Assembly (NCBI RefSeq): GCF_022601735.1
Contig: NZ_JAKUMM010000001.1
Coordinates: 419,191-483,190 of the forward strand
Reading direction: 5' to 3'
DNA: 64,000 nucleotides
Source of the DNA: Atopomonas sediminilitoris
GTDB taxonomy: Bacteria > Pseudomonadota > Gammaproteobacteria > Pseudomonadales > Pseudomonadaceae
Shown one piece after another: positions 26,882 to 37,337 of this stretch (position 1 is the first letter of the stretch; the number at the start of each line of letters is the position of its first letter). A program made the position numbers and the translations under genes. Under the pieces are notes generated by a model. That model was not told where the DNA came from. It made no database searches and saw only the letters and a program-made list of their open reading frames with translations.

Positions 26882-27838
26882 CTACTTGGGCAACAGACTG
26901 CTTTGGTTACGCCCGCCATGCTTAGACTGATAAAGCATCTTGTCGGCCTGCTCCAGCCAAGCACTGGGCGAAGGCACCTCTGGAGTCAACTCCGCCACAC
27001 CCAAGCTGACAGTGAAGCGAATCTCACGCCCTTCATGCACCACCAACAGCTGCTCGATGCGCTGCCGAATGCGCTCGGCCAACACCATGCCCCCCTCACC
27101 CGGCGTGTCTGGCATCAGGCAAACAAACTCTTCACCACCGTAACGCCCGGCGATATCGGTATTGCGCACCAAGCTGCGCAAGGTATCTGCCACTTGGCGA
27201 ATCACCTCATCGCCTGCGGGATGGCCATAGGTGTCGTTAACTTTTTTAAAGTGGTCGATATCAAAAATCAGCAAGCTCAAAGGCTGCTGATAGCGCATAA
27301 AGCGCTGGTACTCGGTGTTTAAGCACTCTTCCCAATAACCACGATTGAAGAGCTGGGTGAGCCTATCGGTGCGCGATAAGCGCTCTAGCTTGAGGTTGGC
27401 CTCTTGCAACTGCTGCTTGTTGACCGCCACGTCGGTCACGTCATAGATGACCAAGCCCACATGATCGACCACACCGGTGGTGGACTTCAGCGGTAGCATG
27501 GTGACGTTTTGAAACATGTGATCCGCCATGCCAGTGATGGGCTGATAACTCTTAAAGCGCAGTAAATAGGGGCGCTGCTCCCAAATACTGAAGGCCGGCG
27601 TGCCTAACAAGGCCACGTTCTCCACTTTGCGCCGCAACCATGCCTCATCCACTTCAGAGAACAGTTCAAAAATGGTTTTGCCTTGCACCTCATCCGGTGC
27701 AAGGCCGGAGTGGTTTTCCATAAAACCGTTCCACACATCCACTTGATACGACCGATCAAGCACCATCACACCCACATCAACGCTGTGGATGATCTCCAGT
27801 AACCAGTGAAACGACTTCAACTCATCGGTGACTGTCAT
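26882..27838 (-). CDS. PAS-GGDEF diguanylate cyclase
   Basis: A 318-residue soluble cyclase that should make c-di-GMP. The PAS domain (~8-125) begins LEIIHSVDVGVMVLDRSYQVDVWN and contains the ENHSGLAPDEVQGKTIFELF region. A short coiled-coil linker leads to GGDEF (~155-318). The active motif is GGEEF in GRYGGEEFVCL, a functional variant, and RNTD five residues before it is an intact inhibitory I-site, so product feedback is expected. It starts 2 bp after the stop of the response-regulator gene; a TTG start overlapping that stop by 4 bp is the alternative. The two proteins probably work in one pathway. Confidence 0.9.
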   Translation of the reverse strand: MTVTDELKSFHWLLEIIHSVDVGVMVLDRSYQVDVWNGFMENHSGLAPDEVQGKTIFELFSEVDEAWLRRKVENVALLGTPAFSIWEQRPYLLRFKSYQPITGMADHMFQNVTMLPLKSTTGVVDHVGLVIYDVTDVAVNKQQLQEANLKLERLSRTDRLTQLFNRGYWEECLNTEYQRFMRYQQPLSLLIFDIDHFKKVNDTYGHPAGDEVIRQVADTLRSLVRNTDIAGRYGGEEFVCLMPDTPGEGGMVLAERIRQRIEQLLVVHEGREIRFTVSLGVAELTPEVPSPSAWLEQADKMLYQSKHGGRNQSSLLPK

Positions 27839-27840
27839 GC

Positions 27841-28863
27841 TCAATCCATCAAGTGGGTGATTTTGTCGGTCAGGCGCTTCACCGAATCTTCGGTGAACAG
27901 CAACAGCAGATCGAAGTGAACGCGCATCCCCTCCAAGCCATAACTAATCTCAACGCCCAAGGTTTTCTTCCAGCGCTGTTTATTCACGTGCATCAAATCG
28001 CTGATCGCACAATGTTGCCCGAGCATCTGCGGATGACCTTGCGAAAAGCGTACATCCAGCTGCTTGGCGATACCGGACAAACACGCACCGATCAAAATAC
28101 TGCCCAAATCCATCAGCAGCTCTTGTTCTTGCAGCTCGCTATTGAGCTTTTCGATGCCGAGCAAACCGGCAATGTCGTTGATTTCAGAGTCATGAAAAAT
28201 CAACAGCGCCTCGCCAGCGATACCGTCGCCAATATAGCCTTGGCATACCGCGCTTAAGCGCTGCCCTTGATCGACATCAGCCAGCGCCATAGACAGCTCG
28301 CCGACCTCAAAGATATTCACATTGGGGATAGGCAGCTGCACAAACACGCCCAACGCCTTGGCCAGCAGCGCCGCTGCTTGGCCCATGGCCACGTTATTGA
28401 TCTCGCGAAAGGCATCACGAAAGCCCACTTTAAAGTCTGGGCGTTCGATCTCCGGCACCGGGGGCGCTTGCTCCGAAGCCTGAGGCGGCACACTGGCCAG
28501 CAATCCCAAGTCTTCTAGCGTGGCTCGAACAAGCTCCGGTGAGGCTGGCTTTTGCAAAAAGGCCAAAGCGCCCAGCTCCTTGACCCGGCGCACGGCTTCT
28601 TCTTGCACATCGCCTGAGACCACAATCACCTTGGCGCTGATCGCTTGCGCTTTGAGCATCTGCAGCACCTGATAGCCATCCATTTCCGGCATAGTCAGGT
28701 CAAGCAACACCACCTGCCCCAAGCCATCCATGATGGCTTTTAACCCTTCACGACCATTGGCCGCCTGCGTAATCGACACCGGCCACTCCGGCGGCAGCGC
28801 GCGGATCAGTTGCTTACGAGCCATGCCCGAATCATCACAGACCACTAACGGAATGGCGCTCAC
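27841..28863 (-). CDS. Response regulator with CheC/CheX-like phosphatase domain
   Basis: A 340-residue protein. The receiver (~1-120) has the acidic pair in VVCDDSG, the phospho-acceptor Asp in VVLLDLTMPEMDGYQ and the Lys in FLQKPAS. After a Pro-rich linker comes a CheC-like domain (~145-335). Its first active-site motif is intact (D-x3-E-x2-N-x3-G in DAFREINNVAMG); the second copy is degenerate (MDLGSILIGACL, with Asp/Ser for Glu/Asn). It may thus be a phosphatase for its own receiver or for another REC protein. The start is GTG 28863. It is translationally close to the diguanylate cyclase gene. Confidence 0.87.
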   Translation of the reverse strand: MSAIPLVVCDDSGMARKQLIRALPPEWPVSITQAANGREGLKAIMDGLGQVVLLDLTMPEMDGYQVLQMLKAQAISAKVIVVSGDVQEEAVRRVKELGALAFLQKPASPELVRATLEDLGLLASVPPQASEQAPPVPEIERPDFKVGFRDAFREINNVAMGQAAALLAKALGVFVQLPIPNVNIFEVGELSMALADVDQGQRLSAVCQGYIGDGIAGEALLIFHDSEINDIAGLLGIEKLNSELQEQELLMDLGSILIGACLSGIAKQLDVRFSQGHPQMLGQHCAISDLMHVNKQRWKKTLGVEISYGLEGMRVHFDLLLLFTEDSVKRLTDKITHLMD

Positions 28864-29065
28864 GCGGTTATCTCACTTAATGCAGGGTTTATAGGGTATC
28901 GGCCAGCAATGGCAAAAGTTCACCACAACGCAACCACTTGGTCTTTTATTAATAAAAGGCACTAATCATGCCCCTGTAAAGGCATAAAGCAGGGCTTTTG
29001 CGTGCCAGAAGGCGCGTTTTTGCTATCATCGCGCACCTTTAAGTAGTTGCTGTCTAGGATTTGTC

Positions 29066-32000
29066 ATGACTGATCGTGCTGCCCGCCAACAGGCCCTCAC
29101 CCATGCTTTACAACAACGCATCCTGATTTTGGATGGCGGCATGGGCACCATGATCCAAAGTTACAAGCTGGAAGAAGAAGACTACCGCGGCGAACGTTTT
29201 GCCGATTGGCCGCAAGACGTTAAGGGCAATAACGACCTACTGATCCTCTCGCGCCCGGATGTGATCGGCGCGATTGAAAAGGCCTACCTAGACGCCGGCG
29301 CGGACATCCTTGAAACCAACACCTTCAACGCCACCCAAGTGTCGCAAGCCGACTACGGCATGGAGTCCTTGGTTTACGAGCTGAACTACGAAGGCGCACG
29401 CTTGGCGCGTCAGGTGGCCGATGCCAAAACTTTAGAAACCCCAGACCGCCCACGCTTTGTTGCCGGTGTGCTTGGCCCGACCAGCCGCACCTGCTCGATC
29501 AGCCCTGACGTTAACAACCCGGGCTACCGCAATGTCAGCTTCGATGAGCTGGTAGAAAACTACGTTGAAGCCACCCGCGCCTTGATTGAAGGCGGCTCGG
29601 ACCTGATCCTGATCGAAACCATCTTCGACACCTTAAACGCCAAAGCCGCCATCTTTGCCGTGCAAGAGGTGTTTGAGCAGATGGGCATTGAGCTGCCGAT
29701 CATGATCTCCGGCACCATCACTGACGCCTCTGGCCGCACCCTGTCGGGACAAACCACCGAGGCATTCTGGAACTCGATCCGCCACGCCAAACCGATCTCC
29801 GTCGGTCTCAACTGCGCCCTCGGCGCTAAAGACTTGCGCCCGTATCTGGAAGAGCTGTCCAACAAGGCCGAAACGCACGTCTCCGCGCACCCCAACGCCG
29901 GCCTGCCCAATGCCTTTGGCGAATACGATGAAACGCCGGCAGAAATGGCCGCTGTGGTGGAAGAGTTCGCCGCCGCAGGCTTCTTAAACATCATCGGCGG
30001 CTGTTGTGGCACCACGCCTGGGCACATTCAAGCGATTGCCGAGGCGGTGAGTAAGTACCCACCCCGCGTGATCCCAGAAATCCCGCGCGCCTGCCGCCTC
30101 TCAGGGCTTGAGCCGTTCACCATCGACCGCAGCTCACTGTTTGTGAACGTCGGCGAGCGCACCAACATCACCGGTAGCGCCAAGTTCGCGCGCCTGATTC
30201 GCGAAGACAACTACACCGAGGCCCTTGAGGTCGCCCTGCAGCAGGTTGAGGCCGGCGCGCAGGTGATCGACATCAACATGGACGAGGGCATGTTGGACTC
30301 GAAGAAGGCCATGGTGACCTTCCTCAATCTGATTGCAGGCGAGCCGGATATCTCGCGCGTACCGATCATGATCGACTCGTCCAAGTGGGAGGTCATCGAA
30401 GCCGGTCTGAAGTGCATTCAGGGCAAGGGCATCGTCAACTCGATCTCGATGAAAGAAGGCGTCGAGCAGTTCAAACACCATGCACACCTGTGCAAACGCT
30501 ATGGCGCCGCCGTGGTGGTGATGGCCTTTGACGAACAAGGCCAAGCCGACACCCAAGCGCGCAAAGAAGAAATTTGTCAGCGCAGCTACAACATTCTGGT
30601 CAACGAAGTGGGCTTCCCGCCGGAAGACATCATCTTCGACCCCAACATCTTTGCCGTGGCCACCGGCATCGAAGAACACAACAACTACGCCGTCGATTTC
30701 ATCAACGCGTGTGCTTACATCCGCGACAACCTGCCCTATGCCCTGACGTCGGGCGGGGTCTCCAACGTGTCGTTCTCGTTCCGCGGCAACAACCCCGTGC
30801 GCGAGGCGATTCACTCGGTATTCCTCTACTACGCCATTCAAAACGGCCTCAGCATGGGTATCGTCAACGCCGGCCAGTTGGAGATTTACGACCAAATCCC
30901 CAAGGCGCTGCGCGACAAGGTTGAAGACGTTGTCTTGAACAAGAACGCCGGCGGCACCGAAGCGCTGCTGGCGATTGCCGACAACTACCGTGGCGACGGC
31001 ACGGTAAAAGAAGCCGAAAGCGAAGAGTGGCGCAGTTATCCCGTGGATAAGCGCTTGGAGCATGCGCTGGTCAAAGGCATCACCGCCTTTATCGTGGAGG
31101 ACACCGAAGAGTGCCGCCAGCAATGCGCACGCCCGATTGAGGTGATCGAAGGCCCCTTGATGAGCGGCATGAACATCGTCGGCGACTTGTTCGGCGCCGG
31201 CAAAATGTTCCTCCCGCAGGTGGTCAAATCCGCCCGTGTGATGAAGCAAGCCGTGGCGCACCTGATCCCCTTTATTGAGGCGGAAAAAGGCGACAAGCCC
31301 GAGGCCAAGGGCAAAATCCTTATGGCCACGGTCAAAGGCGACGTGCACGACATCGGTAAAAACATCGTCGGCGTGGTGCTCGGCTGTAACGGCTACGACA
31401 TCGTCGACATGGGCGTGATGGTGCCGGCAGAGAAAATCCTGCAAACCGCCAAAGATGAAAAATGCGACATCATCGGCTTGTCCGGCCTGATCACCCCGTC
31501 GCTGGATGAAATGGTCCACGTGGCCAAAGAGATGCAGCGCCAAGGCTTTAACCTGCCCCTGATGATTGGCGGCGCCACCACCTCTAAGGCGCATACGGCG
31601 GTCAAAATTGACCCGCAGTACAGCAACGATGCCGTGGTCTACGTCACCGACGCCTCACGCGCGGTCGGCGTGGCCACCAGCTTGCTGTCGAAAGAATTAA
31701 AGCCTGCGTTTGTCGACAAAACCCGCGACGAATACGCCATCGTGCGCGAGCGCACGGCCAACCGCAGCGCACGCACCGAACGCTTGCCCTACAGCGACGC
31801 CATCGCCAATAAGTTGGATTTTGACTGGCAAGGCTACCAGCCCCCCAAGCCCAGTTTCACTGGCGTCAAAGTGCTCGAAGACATCGACCTCAACGAGTTG
31901 GTGCCCTACATCGACTGGACACCGTTCTTCATCAGCTGGGACTTAGCCGGCAAATACCCGCGCATTCTCAGCGATGAGGTCGTCGGCGAAGCAGCAACCA

Positions 32001-32776
32001 GCCTGTTCAACGATGCGCAAGCGCTGCTCACGCAGATGATTGCGCAGCGGCAAATCCAAGCCCGCGCGGTGTTTGGCTTCTGGCCGGCCAACCAAGTCAA
32101 ATTTGATGACATTGAAGTGTACGGCGACAACGGCAAGCCCCTCGCCACCCTGCACCACCTGCGCCAGCAAACCATCAAACCGGACAGCAAGCCGAACCTG
32201 TGCTTGGCCGACTTTGTCGCACCCAAAGAAACCGGCATCACCGACTACGTCGGCGGCTTTATCACCACCGCCGGCATCGGCGCTGAAGAGCTGGCCAAGC
32301 AGTACGAAGCCAAAGGCGACGACTACAACGCCATCATGGTCAAGGCCCTTGCTGATCGCTTGGCCGAAGCGTGCGCCGAATGGCTGCACGAGCGTGTGCG
32401 TAAAGAGTACTGGGGTTACGACAAAGACGAAGCACTGGATAACGACGCCCTGATCAAAGAGCAATACCAAGGGATTCGCCCAGCGCCTGGCTACCCCGCC
32501 TGCCCCGACCACACCGAGAAAGCCACCCTGTTTGACTTGCTCGACCCCGCAGCTGACATCGGCAAGGCCGGCAACAGCGGCGTGTTCCTCACCGAGCACT
32601 TCGCCATGTTCCCCGCCGCGGCGGTCTCTGGCTGGTACTTCGCGCATCCTGAAGCGCAATACTTTGCCGTTGGCAAAGTCGACCGCGACCAGATCGAGGT
32701 GTACAGCAAGCGTAAGGGCCAAGAAGTCAGCATCAGCGAGCGCTGGCTGTCACCCAACTTGGGCTATGACAACTAA
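29066..32776 (+). CDS. metH: Cobalamin-dependent methionine synthase
   Basis: Transfers the methyl group of 5-methyl-THF to homocysteine. At 1236 residues it is full length. Order: homocysteine-binding domain (~1-330, zinc Cys in [10 protein letters not shown]), pterin-binding domain (~355-620, from [16 protein letters not shown]), cobalamin cap and binding domains (~650-900, with the lower-ligand motif DVHDIGKNI near residue 760), and SAM-binding activation domain (to the end, [16 protein letters not shown] and [15 protein letters not shown]). ATG 29066 follows TAGGATTTGTC. An extended -10-like TGCTATCAT is seen about 35-45 bp upstream. I see no cobalamin riboswitch in the 200-bp leader. Confidence 0.98.
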   Translation: MTDRAARQQALTHALQQRILILDGGMGTMIQSYKLEEEDYRGERFADWPQDVKGNNDLLILSRPDVIGAIEKAYLDAGADILETNTFNATQVSQADYGMESLVYELNYEGARLARQVADAKTLETPDRPRFVAGVLGPTSRTCSISPDVNNPGYRNVSFDELVENYVEATRALIEGGSDLILIETIFDTLNAKAAIFAVQEVFEQMGIELPIMISGTITDASGRTLSGQTTEAFWNSIRHAKPISVGLNCALGAKDLRPYLEELSNKAETHVSAHPNAGLPNAFGEYDETPAEMAAVVEEFAAAGFLNIIGGCCGTTPGHIQAIAEAVSKYPPRVIPEIPRACRLSGLEPFTIDRSSLFVNVGERTNITGSAKFARLIREDNYTEALEVALQQVEAGAQVIDINMDEGMLDSKKAMVTFLNLIAGEPDISRVPIMIDSSKWEVIEAGLKCIQGKGIVNSISMKEGVEQFKHHAHLCKRYGAAVVVMAFDEQGQADTQARKEEICQRSYNILVNEVGFPPEDIIFDPNIFAVATGIEEHNNYAVDFINACAYIRDNLPYALTSGGVSNVSFSFRGNNPVREAIHSVFLYYAIQNGLSMGIVNAGQLEIYDQIPKALRDKVEDVVLNKNAGGTEALLAIADNYRGDGTVKEAESEEWRSYPVDKRLEHALVKGITAFIVEDTEECRQQCARPIEVIEGPLMSGMNIVGDLFGAGKMFLPQVVKSARVMKQAVAHLIPFIEAEKGDKPEAKGKILMATVKGDVHDIGKNIVGVVLGCNGYDIVDMGVMVPAEKILQTAKDEKCDIIGLSGLITPSLDEMVHVAKEMQRQGFNLPLMIGGATTSKAHTAVKIDPQYSNDAVVYVTDASRAVGVATSLLSKELKPAFVDKTRDEYAIVRERTANRSARTERLPYSDAIANKLDFDWQGYQPPKPSFTGVKVLEDIDLNELVPYIDWTPFFISWDLAGKYPRILSDEVVGEAATSLFNDAQALLTQMIAQRQIQARAVFGFWPANQVKFDDIEVYGDNGKPLATLHHLRQQTIKPDSKPNLCLADFVAPKETGITDYVGGFITTAGIGAEELAKQYEAKGDDYNAIMVKALADRLAEACAEWLHERVRKEYWGYDKDEALDNDALIKEQYQGIRPAPGYPACPDHTEKATLFDLLDPAADIGKAGNSGVFLTEHFAMFPAAAVSGWYFAHPEAQYFAVGKVDRDQIEVYSKRKGQEVSISERWLSPNLGYDN

Positions 32777-32792
32777 AGCCTAAGCACGCTAT

Positions 32793-32826
32793 ACACCGAG
32801 GCCCGCGATGACGGGCCTCGGTGTTG
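32793..32826. terminator. Bidirectional terminator between metH and the DUF1883 gene
   Basis: ACACCGAGGCCCG and CGGGCCTCGGTGT form a 13-bp stem around a 6-nt loop. The U-tract is weak (TGTT), but the stem is strong and the two flanking genes converge on it. Confidence 0.75.
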
Positions 32827-33111
32827 TTAACCGCGCTTAAAGCGAATCGAATACTGCATGCTTGGCTTACGCGTCACGCTGATGGCGCGGCGGGTTACCG
32901 TATCGAGGGTGATATTCCAATAGCCGGTACTGGGCACTTGGATTTTGGCGGGAAAGCGATCAAACGCGCCGCCGTGGTAGGTATGCCGGCCGCCGTTTTT
33001 AAAGCTGCGGAAGTTGCCATCGGTCATCAGGCGGATGTTGCACGCCTGCGAGCTTTCGATGATGACCCAGTCACCCTGACTGAGATGCTCGCGCTGGTGA
33101 ATAAACTTCAT
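32827..33111 (-). CDS. DUF1883 domain protein
   Basis: A 94-residue protein consisting only of the DUF1883 domain: KFIHQREHLSQGDWVIIESSQACNIRLMTDGNFRSFKNGGRHTYHGGAF and then PSTGYWNITLDTV. ATG 33111 is chosen as the family N terminus (AAAGAG about 10 bp upstream); earlier in-frame codons read a Cys/Arg-rich stretch that looks non-coding. The function is unknown. In other bacteria the domain is sometimes fused to TIR domains, from memory. Confidence 0.8.
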   Translation of the reverse strand: MKFIHQREHLSQGDWVIIESSQACNIRLMTDGNFRSFKNGGRHTYHGGAFDRFPAKIQVPSTGYWNITLDTVTRRAISVTRKPSMQYSIRFKRG

Positions 33112-33247
33112 ACACAACTCTTTGGCTACATGCGGCTGCAAAACGCGCACAGGGTAGCAAGTTAGCCGGCAACACGCGAAAGCCACGCGCTGCCTATTCC
33201 CCTGCCCCCGCAAACGCGCCTGCACTCAGGGCAAAGCGCCGCCTGAG

Positions 33248-34258
33248 TTAAAAGCCTTCTAAGACAATCTTGCCGCGCGACTTGCCACTTTCCAGCAGCG
33301 CATGGGCCTTGCGCAGATTGGCCGCATTGATCTGGCCGAAGTGCTCGCCAAGGGTGGTGCGCAAGGTGCCGGCGTCGATCAGCTCCGCGACGCGATTGAG
33401 CAAGTGGTGCTGCTCGATCATATCGGCGGTGCCAAACAACGAGCGGGTATACATAAACTCCCAGTGCAGCGACAGGCTCTTTTGCTTGAGCGCGCGGATA
33501 TCCAGCTGCACCGGGTCATCAATCAGCGCCAGCTGCCCTTGCGGGGCGAGCACCTCGACCAACTGCGGCACATGCTGATCGGTGTGCGTCAGACTGGCGA
33601 CACGTTGCACCGCCTCGATACCCTGCGCCTTGAGTTGCGCCAACAGCGGTTGGCTGTGGTCAATCACCGCATGCGCCCCCAGCGCGCTCACCCAGTCACG
33701 GGTTTCCGCGCGCGACGCGGTGCCAATCACCTGCACGCCACTGAGCTGACGCGCCAACTGGGTGAGGATCGAACCCACGCCACCGCCCGCCCCGACAATT
33801 AACAGATGGCCGTCAGCGGCCTGCCCTTGCGCCACTTTTAGCCGATCGAACAGTAGCTCCCACGCGGTGATCGCGGTCAGCGGCAGCGCCGCCGCTTCGG
33901 CAAAGCTCAAGCTCGCCGGTTTACGCCCAACAATGCGCTCATCCACCACGTGCAGCTCGCTGTTGGCACCAGCACGGTTGATGGCGCCGGCGTAAAACAC
34001 TTCATCACCGGGCTTAAACAAGCTGACCGCACTGCCAACCTGTTGCACCACACCGGCCACATCCCAGCCCAGCACCTTGGCTTGACCCGACTCAGGGGCC
34101 ACGTTGGCGCGTATTTTGGTATCGACTGGGTTGACCGAAATCGCCCGCACGGCCACTAACAGGTCATGCGCGCCCACCTCAGGCACGGGCAGGGTGATGT
34201 CCTGCAAGGCATCGGCATGATCAATTGGCAGGGACTGGTAATAAGCAACGGCTTTCAT
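33248..34258 (-). CDS. Zinc-type alcohol dehydrogenase-like protein (NADPH:quinone reductase family)
   Basis: A 336-residue medium-chain reductase. The N-terminal GroES-like domain has VLGWDVAGVVQQVGSAVSLFKPGDEVFYAG; the Rossmann domain has LLIVGAGGGVGSILTQLARQL. Catalytic-zinc Cys/His ligands are missing, as in quinone reductases and the TIGR02817 group. ATG 34258 is preferred to the adjacent GTG, with AGGAG upstream. It stands alone. The substrate is unknown; reduction of quinones or reactive enones is usual for the group. Confidence 0.85.
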   Translation of the reverse strand: MKAVAYYQSLPIDHADALQDITLPVPEVGAHDLLVAVRAISVNPVDTKIRANVAPESGQAKVLGWDVAGVVQQVGSAVSLFKPGDEVFYAGAINRAGANSELHVVDERIVGRKPASLSFAEAAALPLTAITAWELLFDRLKVAQGQAADGHLLIVGAGGGVGSILTQLARQLSGVQVIGTASRAETRDWVSALGAHAVIDHSQPLLAQLKAQGIEAVQRVASLTHTDQHVPQLVEVLAPQGQLALIDDPVQLDIRALKQKSLSLHWEFMYTRSLFGTADMIEQHHLLNRVAELIDAGTLRTTLGEHFGQINAANLRKAHALLESGKSRGKIVLEGF

Positions 34259-34261
34259 CAC

Positions 34262-34586
34262 ATCTCCTAGCGCACGCTGTTATCAGAGCAAACGCGGGCG
34301 GGGCAAAGTAGGGTGGCACACATCAGCCTAGGTAAGGCCAGCACTGGCTTAGCGAGGTGCGGGTTACATCCGCGCCGTCTCAATGCTGTGGCCGCATTAT
34401 TACTGTGCGCCAATGATTGAAAAACCCGCCAGCAGAAGATGGTCTTTCAAAAATATTTTGATAATGCGCCGCCTTGATGATCAGACGGGCTTTATCCACA
34501 GCATCGCGGCGACCGACAGCAGGCGCGACACAGGTCATCTGCTGGGCGTAGCTTGCACCGAAGGGCAGTGGTAGCATCCGCGCCCC
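34262..34586. other. Intergenic region, no gene seen
   Basis: 325 bp between divergent genes. A short AT-rich stretch at 34440-34470 (TTTCAAAAATATTTTGATAAT) could hold promoter elements for the RlmN-like gene. Open frames here are short and look like no protein family. Confidence 0.6.
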
Positions 34587-35627
34587 ATGCGTATCTCCGA
34601 CCTGCACACTCGCCTTGCCGAATTCGGCGCCAAGCCTGTCCATAGCGGCCGGGTCGTGCGTGCGTGGCTTAACGGCAAGCCATTGGATACCGGCACGCGG
34701 CATCAAAAGACTGAAGACTTTTTACCGCTGAGCGTGCGTCACGCCTTGCCGCAGCTGAGCGATGAGCTAGAACAACTCGCCGTGGTGACCGAGCGCCACC
34801 CCGCCGCCGACGGCTCGGCCCGACTGCTGGTCAAGCTGCACGACGGCCAACTGGTAGAGAGCGTGCTGCTGCCGCGCGATGGGTTATGCGTTTCCACCCA
34901 AGTCGGCTGCGCGGTCGGCTGTGTGTTCTGCATGACCGGTAAAAGCGGGCTGATTCGCCAAGTCGGCAGCGCCGAGATCGTCGCCCAAGTGGCCCTCGCC
35001 CGCCGCGAGCGCGCGGTCAAGAAAGTCGTGTTTATGGGCATGGGCGAACCGGCGCACAACCTCGACAACGTACTCGATGCCATCGACCTACTGGGCACCG
35101 AGGGCGGCATTGGCCACAAGAACTTGGTGTTCTCCACGGTGGGCGACCCACGGGTGTTCGAGCGCTTACCGCAATCACGGGTGAAACCGGCACTGGCCTT
35201 ATCCCTGCACACCACCGACGCCGCCTTGCGCGCGCAACTGCTGCCGCGTGCGCCGCACTATGACCCGGCCGAGTTAATGGCCCTGGGTGAAGTGTATGCC
35301 CGTGCCACCGGCTATCCGATTCAATACCAGTACACCTTGCTGGCTGGAATCAACGATGGCCAGCACGAGATCGACCGCCTGTTAGCGCTGTTTAAGGGCA
35401 AGTACGCCGTGCTGAACCTGATCCCCTACAACAGCTTGCCCAACGACGAATATCAGCGCCCTAGCGGTGAACGGATCGTGCAGATCGTGCGCTACCTGCA
35501 CAGCCGCGGCGTACTCACCAAAGTACGTAACAGCGCCGGGCAAGACATCGACGGCGGCTGCGGTCAACTGCGCGCCCGCGCCGACAAGCCCGAGCGCATC
35601 AAGCCGCTGCGCCGCGAGCTGATCTAA
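34587..35627 (+). CDS. RlmN-family radical SAM methyltransferase (probable paralogue)
   Basis: A 346-residue member of the RlmN/Cfr family, which methylates C2 or C8 of adenosines in RNA. The radical-SAM cluster is C-AVG-C-VF-C, preceded by the first catalytic Cys in GLCVSTQVGC; the second catalytic Cys is in AGQDIDGGCGQL near the C terminus. Both are therefore present. GMGEPAHNLDNVL and the family end are also present. The N-terminal accessory domain is shorter than in canonical RlmN, and the gene sits beside cysI as a second RlmN-like gene does in Pseudomonas. The RNA target is not known. Confidence 0.85.
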   Translation: MRISDLHTRLAEFGAKPVHSGRVVRAWLNGKPLDTGTRHQKTEDFLPLSVRHALPQLSDELEQLAVVTERHPAADGSARLLVKLHDGQLVESVLLPRDGLCVSTQVGCAVGCVFCMTGKSGLIRQVGSAEIVAQVALARRERAVKKVVFMGMGEPAHNLDNVLDAIDLLGTEGGIGHKNLVFSTVGDPRVFERLPQSRVKPALALSLHTTDAALRAQLLPRAPHYDPAELMALGEVYARATGYPIQYQYTLLAGINDGQHEIDRLLALFKGKYAVLNLIPYNSLPNDEYQRPSGERIVQIVRYLHSRGVLTKVRNSAGQDIDGGCGQLRARADKPERIKPLRRELI

Positions 35628-35732
35628 AGCAAACCATCGGCTGATCGCGCGCAAATAATAAACGCACCGGTTTACCTAACGGTATGCCGACGCTTACCCT
35701 AGCCGCTCACTGTTATCCGAACGCGAGTGAGC

Positions 35733-37058
35733 ATGGTCGAGCGTCAGCGTCTCCAACAAATCCTTCTGCTGGGCCTGCCGATTATTGGCGGCATGCTCAG
35801 TCAAAGCCTGCTCAATCTGGTGGATGCCGCGATGGTCGGCGAGCTAGGCGCCACGGCGCTGGCTGGCGTGGGCGTAGGCAGTTACGCCAACTTTGTCGCG
35901 GTGTCGCTGGTGATGGGCTTGGGCGCTGGCGTGCAGGCGTTGGTGGCGCGTCGGCGTGGCGAAGGCCGTAGTGATCAACTTGCCGCCCCGCTGAACGCTG
36001 GTTTGCTGTTGTCATTGGCGCTGGGGCTGCCAATCACCCTGCTGTGTTGGGCGTTAGCCGAGCCGATTATCGCCTTCTTAAGTGACGACCCTGCCGTACA
36101 AAGCACGGGGGTGGATTATTTCTTCTGGCGCTGCCTAGCGGTGGTCGCCGTGGGAGCCAACTTCTCATTTCGCGGTTACTGGAATGGCACCCATCGCTCG
36201 GGCGTCTACATGCGCACCTTAGTTGTGATGCATGTGCTCAACGTGCCGCTGAGTTACTGCTTGATTCACGGCCTGTTCGGCTTGCCCGCCATGGGCGCGG
36301 CGGGCACCGGTTTAGGCACCTCTTTAGCGTTGTGGTTCGGCACGCTGATGTATGGCGTGCAGACATGGCGGGTGGCGCGGCCACAAGGCTTCCTGCACAA
36401 GCTGAATATCGTCGACGGTTTGCAACCGCTGATGCGTTTGTCGATGGCCAACTCGTTGCAGCAATTTTTCTTTGCCTTGGGCATCACCACGCTGTTCTGG
36501 ATCATCGGCCAAGTCGGCACCGCTGAACTGGCGGTAGCCCACGTACTGATCAACCTTGCGCTGTTTTTGATTTTGCCCGGCATTGGCATGGGCATGGCCG
36601 CCACCACCTTGGTCAGCCAAAGTCTGGGCGCACAAAACCCGGTAGAAGCTCATCGCTGGGGCTGGGAGGTGGTTCGTGTCGCCGCACTCGGCTTGTTCGT
36701 GCTGGGCATGCCGTTCTGGCTTGTCCCGCATTGGGTGTTGGGCTTATTTATTCACGACGCCACGCTATTGGCGCTTGGCGAATTACCACTGCGCTTAACC
36801 GGCCTTGGCATGGCGCTGGATGCCACCGCCATTGTGCTGACCCAAGCCTTGCTTGGCGCCGGCGCCAGCCGCACGGTAATGCTGGTGACGCTGAGCAACC
36901 AATGGCTGTTCTTCTTGCCCAGCGCCTATTTGGTAGGGCCGCTGTTAGGCGGCGGCTTATTAGCCATCTGGTGCATGCAGATTGTGCAGCGCGTGGTGGC
37001 CTCGCTGGCGTTTAGCATCTTGTGGCAGCGCCGGCAGTGGGTGCATATCCGACTATAG
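35733..37058 (+). CDS. MATE family efflux transporter
   Basis: A 441-residue multidrug/toxin extruder of the inner membrane with 12 predicted helices in two repeats. The first repeat starts QQILLLGLPIIGGMLSQSLLNLVDAAMVGELGATALAGVGVGSY, the second LMRLSMANSLQQFFFALGITTLFWIIGQVGTAELAVAHV, both classic MATE. ATG 35733 follows GAGTGAG; an in-frame GTG lies two codons before. The next gene begins 69 bp downstream and may be cotranscribed. Confidence 0.93.
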   Translation: MVERQRLQQILLLGLPIIGGMLSQSLLNLVDAAMVGELGATALAGVGVGSYANFVAVSLVMGLGAGVQALVARRRGEGRSDQLAAPLNAGLLLSLALGLPITLLCWALAEPIIAFLSDDPAVQSTGVDYFFWRCLAVVAVGANFSFRGYWNGTHRSGVYMRTLVVMHVLNVPLSYCLIHGLFGLPAMGAAGTGLGTSLALWFGTLMYGVQTWRVARPQGFLHKLNIVDGLQPLMRLSMANSLQQFFFALGITTLFWIIGQVGTAELAVAHVLINLALFLILPGIGMGMAATTLVSQSLGAQNPVEAHRWGWEVVRVAALGLFVLGMPFWLVPHWVLGLFIHDATLLALGELPLRLTGLGMALDATAIVLTQALLGAGASRTVMLVTLSNQWLFFLPSAYLVGPLLGGGLLAIWCMQIVQRVVASLAFSILWQRRQWVHIRL

Positions 37059-37127
37059 TGATGCTCAAGCGAGTGCTTACCCGTGCCCGCTGAGCACGGC
37101 CCAACGGCCCAACCGCAAGGAGGCAGC

Positions 37128-37337
37128 ATGAGCGATAACAAACTCAGCCTATGGCAAGTGATCTTGAGCGTACTGGCGGCAGCCTTTGGCGTGCAAAGCG
37201 ATAAAACACGGCAACGCGACTTTCGCCAAGGCAGTCCCAAGCAATTCATCATCGTCGGCTTGCTTGCCACCGTACTGTTCGTCTTATTACTGATCGCCGT
37301 GGTCAAAGGCGTGCTCGCCTTAGCGGGTGTGAGCTAA
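37128..37337 (+). CDS. DUF2970 small membrane protein
   Basis: A 69-residue protein with the DUF2970 pattern: SLWQVILSVLAAAFGVQSDKTRQRDF, then one membrane helix (FIIVGLLATVLFVLLLIAVVKGVLALAG). ATG 37128 follows AAGGAGGCAGC, an ideal ribosome site. Its stop overlaps the end of the convergent periplasmic protein gene by 4 bp. The function is unknown. Confidence 0.88.
   Translation: MSDNKLSLWQVILSVLAAAFGVQSDKTRQRDFRQGSPKQFIIVGLLATVLFVLLLIAVVKGVLALAGVS

Noticed and set aside
28864..29065. A cobalamin riboswitch before metH.
   Set aside because: The leader is short, and I see neither the B12-box nor the large paired structure such elements need.
30134..31594. A 486-codon minus-strand frame inside metH.
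   Set aside because: Same reason: it mirrors metH codon use (many Val, His, Gly), and has no start context or domain.
34383..34574. A 63-codon plus-strand frame before the RlmN-like gene.
   Set aside because: No ribosome site and no recognisable pattern; it ends just before the RlmN-like start and is probably leader sequence.
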